From Rutstroemia sp. NJR-2017a BVV2 (lineage: Eukaryota > Ascomycota > Leotiomycetes > Helotiales > Rutstroemiaceae): 64,000 nt of DNA. Every line of letters begins with the position of its first letter. The stretch's first letter is position 1. A program made the position numbers and the translations under genes. The DNA is taken from contig NJPS01000073.1 in assembly GCA_002946415.1 (NCBI GenBank), forward strand, positions 186,001 to 250,000. The letters run 5' to 3'. The notes under the pieces are model-generated. The model was given only the letters and a program-made list of their open reading frames with translations, searched no databases and was not told the origin of the DNA. Shown here in pieces: positions 60,401 through 64,000 of this stretch.

Positions 60401-60428
60401 GCGTTCCCGATATGGGAACGCCTTTTTT
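60401..60428. repeat. 8-bp hairpin followed by a T run
   Basis: GCGTTCCC at 60401-60408 pairs with GGGAACGC at 60414-60421 around GATAT, and CTTTTTT follows. It resembles a bacterial intrinsic terminator, but in nuclear DNA it is best treated as a plain hairpin; a Pol III stop is possible. Confidence 0.7.
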
Positions 60429-60650
60429 GAACGGTGCAATATAGTGCTTCCGACTTGCCGCCGGTTCTGGATGGCAAGGTGGTACTGAACTCGATAAGTG
60501 ACACTCTCCCCTCGATCTGTCATACCCTAACGCAGGCAATCATGTTGTACTAGATACTCCGACTCGACTTGACTTGGGGGGAAGTCCAAGGCGAGAATTG
60601 GCGGTCAGAGATAATCTGTGGAAGCTGATGGATGACAGCAGTTGTGGTCT

Positions 60651-60679
60651 ATCCTCCCCCGCAAGTTGCGGGGGAGGAT
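60651..60679. repeat. 14-bp perfect palindrome with 1-nt spacer
   Basis: Arm 60651-60664 (ATCCTCCCCCGCAA) is exactly complementary to 60666-60679, with a single G between. The arms carry a C5/G5 run. Confidence 0.9.
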
Positions 60680-61518
60680 GGGAAAAAACATAACGCGGAT
60701 CTAGTTGTCCGGGGGGGAAAGCAACGGTGTCATTGAGAGGATAAGCCAACGGCTTCATTTCCCGTTGCTACATCCCTACGGTCCTGAAATATTCCGCCAT
60801 TGATCATACGATAAGACCTGCGATACTGAGATCCTGAGATTTAGCTCCGCCCTGGATTGTCTAGTAAATCCTTCTATGAAGGCGCATCTAGCACGCCTAG
60901 ATCAAATTGGACTGCATCGCCGAGTGAGTTTGTCCAGATCCATCTCCGAAACCGAAATGTATCGGCATTGATGGTGTCTAGGAAGCGGGGTACACGAGGA
61001 TGTGAGGTCTTGATGACTGCCGGTGATGGTCAAGCAAACTTCAATTGAAGGCTAATTTCCACAGAAAGAGGCTTGTTTCTACATCATCCTCTGTCGTGAG
61101 GTCTTCAAACGTAATGGAAAATGCAAGATCCTAAGTATTAAGAAGTTATTTCAAGTTTCAACCATCGGCTGATTACTCGAATCTTGCTCTCGATGTCGCA
61201 CAATATCGGAGATCTTGCTTTTTGTCAAGCTCAATATATTTCACATGTCCGTCCTGGCTAGAAATCGCCGAGAATGTTATGAAGTGCCTCGGGAAGCCCC
61301 TCACTTTTTGTGCCTGAACGACTAGAGATGTTTCCCCAAATCGAAGGTCAGACAAGGATTCCCCGCATCCGCAATGCATGATGGGGCGGGGATACCGCAG
61401 CCTCAATGACGAGGAATTATTATTTGATATGCATCATTAGGGCAATTGAGAAGCTTCAATAAACAGGGGGGTGGAAATTTATGAACGGAGATAGGTCCGG
61501 AGTATAGAGTTGAGAAGA

Positions 61519-61526
61519 TATAAAAG
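61519..61526 (+). promoter_or_regulatory. TATA box of the CFEM gene
   Basis: TATAAAAG lies 78 bases before the start codon at 61604, followed by a C/T/A-rich leader. It is a strong match and well placed. Confidence 0.6.
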
Positions 61527-61603
61527 GTGGAATATTTCCATTCACCGTCTTCATACAGACATCAATCTTTCCATTCATCACAATCATCCCCAAGCCCTTG
61601 ATA

Positions 61604-62043
61604 ATGAAGTTCACAAAAATCGCCCTTGTCCTCGGCACAGCCACGAGTCTCGTGTCGGCTCAGTCAGCCTGTAGTGCTGCTGTCTCTGCTGTTCCTGCCT
61701 GCGGTGTATGTTTCCACCTTCCCCAAACCACAGTCTTTCCTCATTAGGTTTTTCGTGTTCCCGCATTCTTCGTCTTTTTCATGCGCTTTCATATCCTTCT
61801 CTAATAGTTTCGCTACTTCTGACATGAAACTGACATGACGTTGTCATCCAACAGACATCCTGCATCAGCTCCGCTGCTTCAGCAGCGGGATGTGCCCCAA
61901 CTAATTACGCTTGTGAATGCGCGCCTGCAACTTTCACCTCAATCCAAAATGCAGCGGTTCTTTGTGTATTGGGGGCTTGCGGTTTGACTACTGCGACGCA
62001 GGTGTTGAGCTCAGTTAGTGCGGTCTGCACTGCTTGTGTATGA
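61604..62043 (+). CDS. small secreted CFEM-domain protein
   Basis: Exons 61604-61705 and 61855-62043 give 96 residues. Residues 1-19 are a signal peptide (MKFTKIALVLGTATSLVSA). The rest is almost only a CFEM domain with the Pro-x-Cys start (VPACGTSCISSAASAAGCAPTNYACECAPATF), then VLCVLGACG and AVCTACV; ten Cys are present, eight of them fitting the CFEM spacing. Secreted or wall-anchored CFEM proteins bind haem/iron or act at the plant-fungus interface. There is no Ser/Thr stalk or GPI tail after the domain, so it should be released. The intron is 149 nt and phase 0, with GTATGT and ACAG ends. A clear TATA box lies upstream. Confidence 0.88.
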
Positions 62044-62911
62044 ATGCGAACGGGAATAGAGAGGGAGTGAGATGAGAGAGTAAGATTTAGGTGTGCGGCT
62101 AGAAGGAGGGATTGGGAAAGGAGCGCATATGTAGTCTGGTACGACAAGGAAATATGAAAGATGTTTTGGTGAACATTTGAATTACCAATAAATCTGTAAT
62201 GAATGTGAATGTTGTGTAGCACTCACCTAGGAGAGGCAGTAATGGACTTGTTTTGATAGAGATTGAGGAACACACTCTTTACCATAGTTCTGCAAAGCAT
62301 AATAACTTTCTCGTGGCTTGTGGCTCGTAGCTCGCAGCTCAGTTGATACTTCCTCGGACTGTCAGATTCCGGATATATCAAAGATGGCCGCATCGTGAAG
62401 GGAAAAACAAGATGCAAACGAACCAAAAACATTATTTGCATAGAGGTGAGCTCGGCGAATGATTGCAGATCTGTCAACTACGCAGAGAAATCATACTTGC
62501 GCTGAAGACTGGTACATGGGCTGATTCCTAGACATAATAATCGTACACAAACATTGGTGGAATCTTCAGTATTCGAGCAGATCCAACACATTGAAATGCT
62601 CCAGCTTGAATGCCGCGTAAGCGTCCAATCAGGACATGAGTAGAAAGATCCTGGCTCTAATGCCTTTGGGTGAATGTATATTATATTGAGGCAGCTTTTT
62701 CAAGCCTCTTATGCGCCGGATGCTCATTAAGTACCATGCGTCCTGCTGATCTCCATTGCTCTGGTATACCTTGCCTAGCAAAACCCACAGGAGTCCTATT
62801 CCTATTCGACAGGATGACCTAATTTCCAGAGCCTACCCTTTCATGGCCAGTGTTGTGCTTTAACTTATCGTCCGAGTATATCATCTAACAGCGCCCCAAA
62901 AGAACTCTTCA
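62044..62911. other. convergent spacer, no gene seen
   Basis: 3' flanks of the convergent CFEM and SEC11 genes. No other coding sequence is supported. Confidence 0.5.
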
Positions 62912-63481
62912 TTATTCCCTCTGGAGTACAACAACCAATCCCATCATACCTAACATCACTGTCTTCAACCACGGATGCTCACTGAGCAAGATAGTGACAT
63001 ATCCCACGAAAGGGATATATGCTACCACACTTCCAATGATATCCTTTCTTTCAATGTAATCTTGTCCTCTCGCGTACAGTTCTGTATCATCAGCCACGTT
63101 GTTATCCCCTTTCGTCAATAGTTTCGCTTCATCTCTGTCGTAAATAATTAGAATGCGTCCGAATTCATTCTCAAAGCAGACATACCCGAAACCAAACTTT
63201 CTAACCAGTCGATGTACAATCGGAATATCCTTTCCTTTGACGTTATACACCACGATTTCTCCAACCTTTGTTTCCTCTAGTATGTTCCTATTCCACAGAA
63301 ACAGTAAATCTCCTCTTTGGAATGCAGGCTCCATAGATCCAGACAAGACGACAACAATTGGAGAGGGGGAATCCGACATGACCGACAATCCCTTCCACAT
63401 CATAAATGCGGTGGAGAGGATTAGCGCGAAGTTTAGGACTTGCGCCGCAGCCTGGCGGGGGTTCTGTAGAGCGGATAACAT
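62912..63481 (-). CDS. SEC11: signal peptidase complex catalytic subunit SEC11
   Basis: Minus-strand exons 63481-63186 and 63134-62912 give 172 residues, the standard length. It begins [14 protein letters not shown], has a membrane helix at about residues 15-34, and carries the S26B motifs: SGSMEP with Ser49, the catalytic His90 in DIPIVHR, and [12 protein letters not shown] with the Asp residues. It ends with a second hydrophobic stretch and VVVLQRE. It removes signal peptides at the ER membrane as part of the signal peptidase complex. The 51-nt intron (63185-63135, GTATGT, branch CTAAT, CAG) is a multiple of three and has no stop, so the unspliced DNA reads as a 189-residue protein with 17 extra residues. 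The spliced form matches the family. Confidence 0.95.
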   Translation of the reverse strand: MLSALQNPRQAAAQVLNFALILSTAFMMWKGLSVMSDSPSPIVVVLSGSMEPAFQRGDLLFLWNRNILEETKVGEIVVYNVKGKDIPIVHRLVRKFGFGYVCFENEFGRILIIYDRDEAKLLTKGDNNVADDTELYARGQDYIERKDIIGSVVAYIPFVGYVTILLSEHPWLKTVMLGMMGLVVVLQRE

Positions 63482-64000
63482 GGCGATTGAGGATTCTGCG
63501 CAAGAGGGGATATGGAGAGATTGAATTGAGGTCGAGTGTTTAGATATTCCTATCGAATGATCAAGCTCACAGAAATTTGCGAGTTTCCTCTTGGACGAAG
63601 TAAATGCCGACGAAGAATGGTGGGAGTTCCTGCTCCAGGATCCGCCTTGGGAGGTGAGGACAGCTGTCCAAAAACGTTTGACAATATGCTTTTAGTAAGG
63701 GTATCTGAAAAGTCCTGGTGGATCGTAAGCGCGGGGGAAGCACTCTATGTGAACGACAGTAACATGCGGTATGAGCAATTGAGGTTCGTGGAGTCGCTAC
63801 TTGCCTTGACAATGTCCAAGGCTCAACGTCTGAAGAATTTGGGGTTGCGATAATTGAATCCGGGGCCGAGCGGAAAGTTCCAGTGTGGCTTGAGCGGAAA
63901 GGACACTTAGAACTATTGCACCATGGGGCGCCACAACGCAAGCTTTCCTCTTACTGCTAGAACCGCCTACAATACGCCTCGCCGGCACTGGAATATTCAT
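63482..64000. other. window edge, unresolved coding
   Basis: The first bases are the SEC11 promoter. A minus-strand frame starting with ATG at 64000 (MNIPVPARRIVGGSSSKRK...) runs to the window edge at its start, and a plus-strand frame from about 63536 overlaps it. Neither is recognisable; one may be the first exon of a gene mostly outside the window. Confidence 0.3.

Larger units (their letters stand above)
59188..61603. other. gene-free region rich in inverted repeats
   Basis: About 2.4 kb. Short open frames on both strands are unrecognised. Three strong inverted repeats lie within 60.0-60.7 kb (listed separately), which may mark the remains of a small non-autonomous element. The last 100 bases are the promoter of the CFEM gene. 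Confidence 0.5.

Noticed and set aside
60422..60428. Bacterial-type intrinsic terminator
   Set aside because: Hairpin plus T run is real, but this is nuclear fungal DNA with no bacterial gene nearby.
1..64000. CRISPR arrays, insertion sequences, full transposons, viral insertions
   Set aside because: No regular direct-repeat array, no transposase, reverse transcriptase or integrase motif, and no long terminal repeats were seen in any frame.

Overview
The window is nuclear DNA of a filamentous ascomycete. Genes are interrupted by short introns (about 40-180 nt, GTRNGT donors, CTRAC-like branch sites, YAG acceptors), leaders are CT-rich, intergenic spaces are long, and families typical of Pezizomycotina are present: CFEM, Zn2Cys6/Fungal_trans_2, GH17, GH5 with CBM1, and Mid2-like Ser/Thr-rich membrane proteins. 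Several proteins resemble those of Leotiomycetes (Botrytis/Sclerotinia relatives). That placement is inference from memory and was not searched.

Layout. 0.8-9.7 kb is a cell-surface/secretome stretch: a Mid2-like wall-sensor-type protein, a small secreted Cys protein in four exons, a small GPI-type protein, and on the minus strand a CBM1-GH5 glycosidase with a C-terminal X2-like module. 9.7-13.2 kb holds only a tRNA-Arg(TCG). 13.2-19.1 kb carries an ABM-type monooxygenase, an O-methyltransferase relic, a membrane-anchored M24 peptidase and a one-domain cupin. 20-22.5 kb has a second Ser/Thr-rich membrane protein with a probable decayed, divergent counterpart. 24-28 kb has two small basic/acidic proteins that share a tail and flank a relic ORF of unknown family. 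27.8-30.4 kb is a Zn2Cys6 regulator (minus strand). 32-34.3 kb has a hemerythrin-type protein and a candidate small secreted Cys protein. 34.3-37.7 kb is empty. 37.8-41.2 kb encodes a long disordered protein with an N-myristoylation-type start. 44.4-47.5 kb has a vacuolar-type PQ-loop transporter and a GH17 glucanase. 49.1-56.5 kb encodes a giant disordered/coiled-coil protein. 58.2-59.2 kb is a broken short-chain dehydrogenase. 61.6-63.5 kb has a CFEM protein and the signal peptidase subunit SEC11.

Fungal genes are single transcription units, so no operon logic applies. A loose theme is the surface and secretory pathway: wall sensors, wall glucanase, plant-polymer glycosidase, CFEM and small secreted proteins, and the signal peptidase that would process them. 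Relics (OMT, SDR, Mid2-like, the unknown 26-kb ORF, a secreted protein without ATG) show that the gene-poor spaces are partly graveyards. Exon joins were worked out by hand from splice consensus and reading frame; no RNA or database evidence was available.
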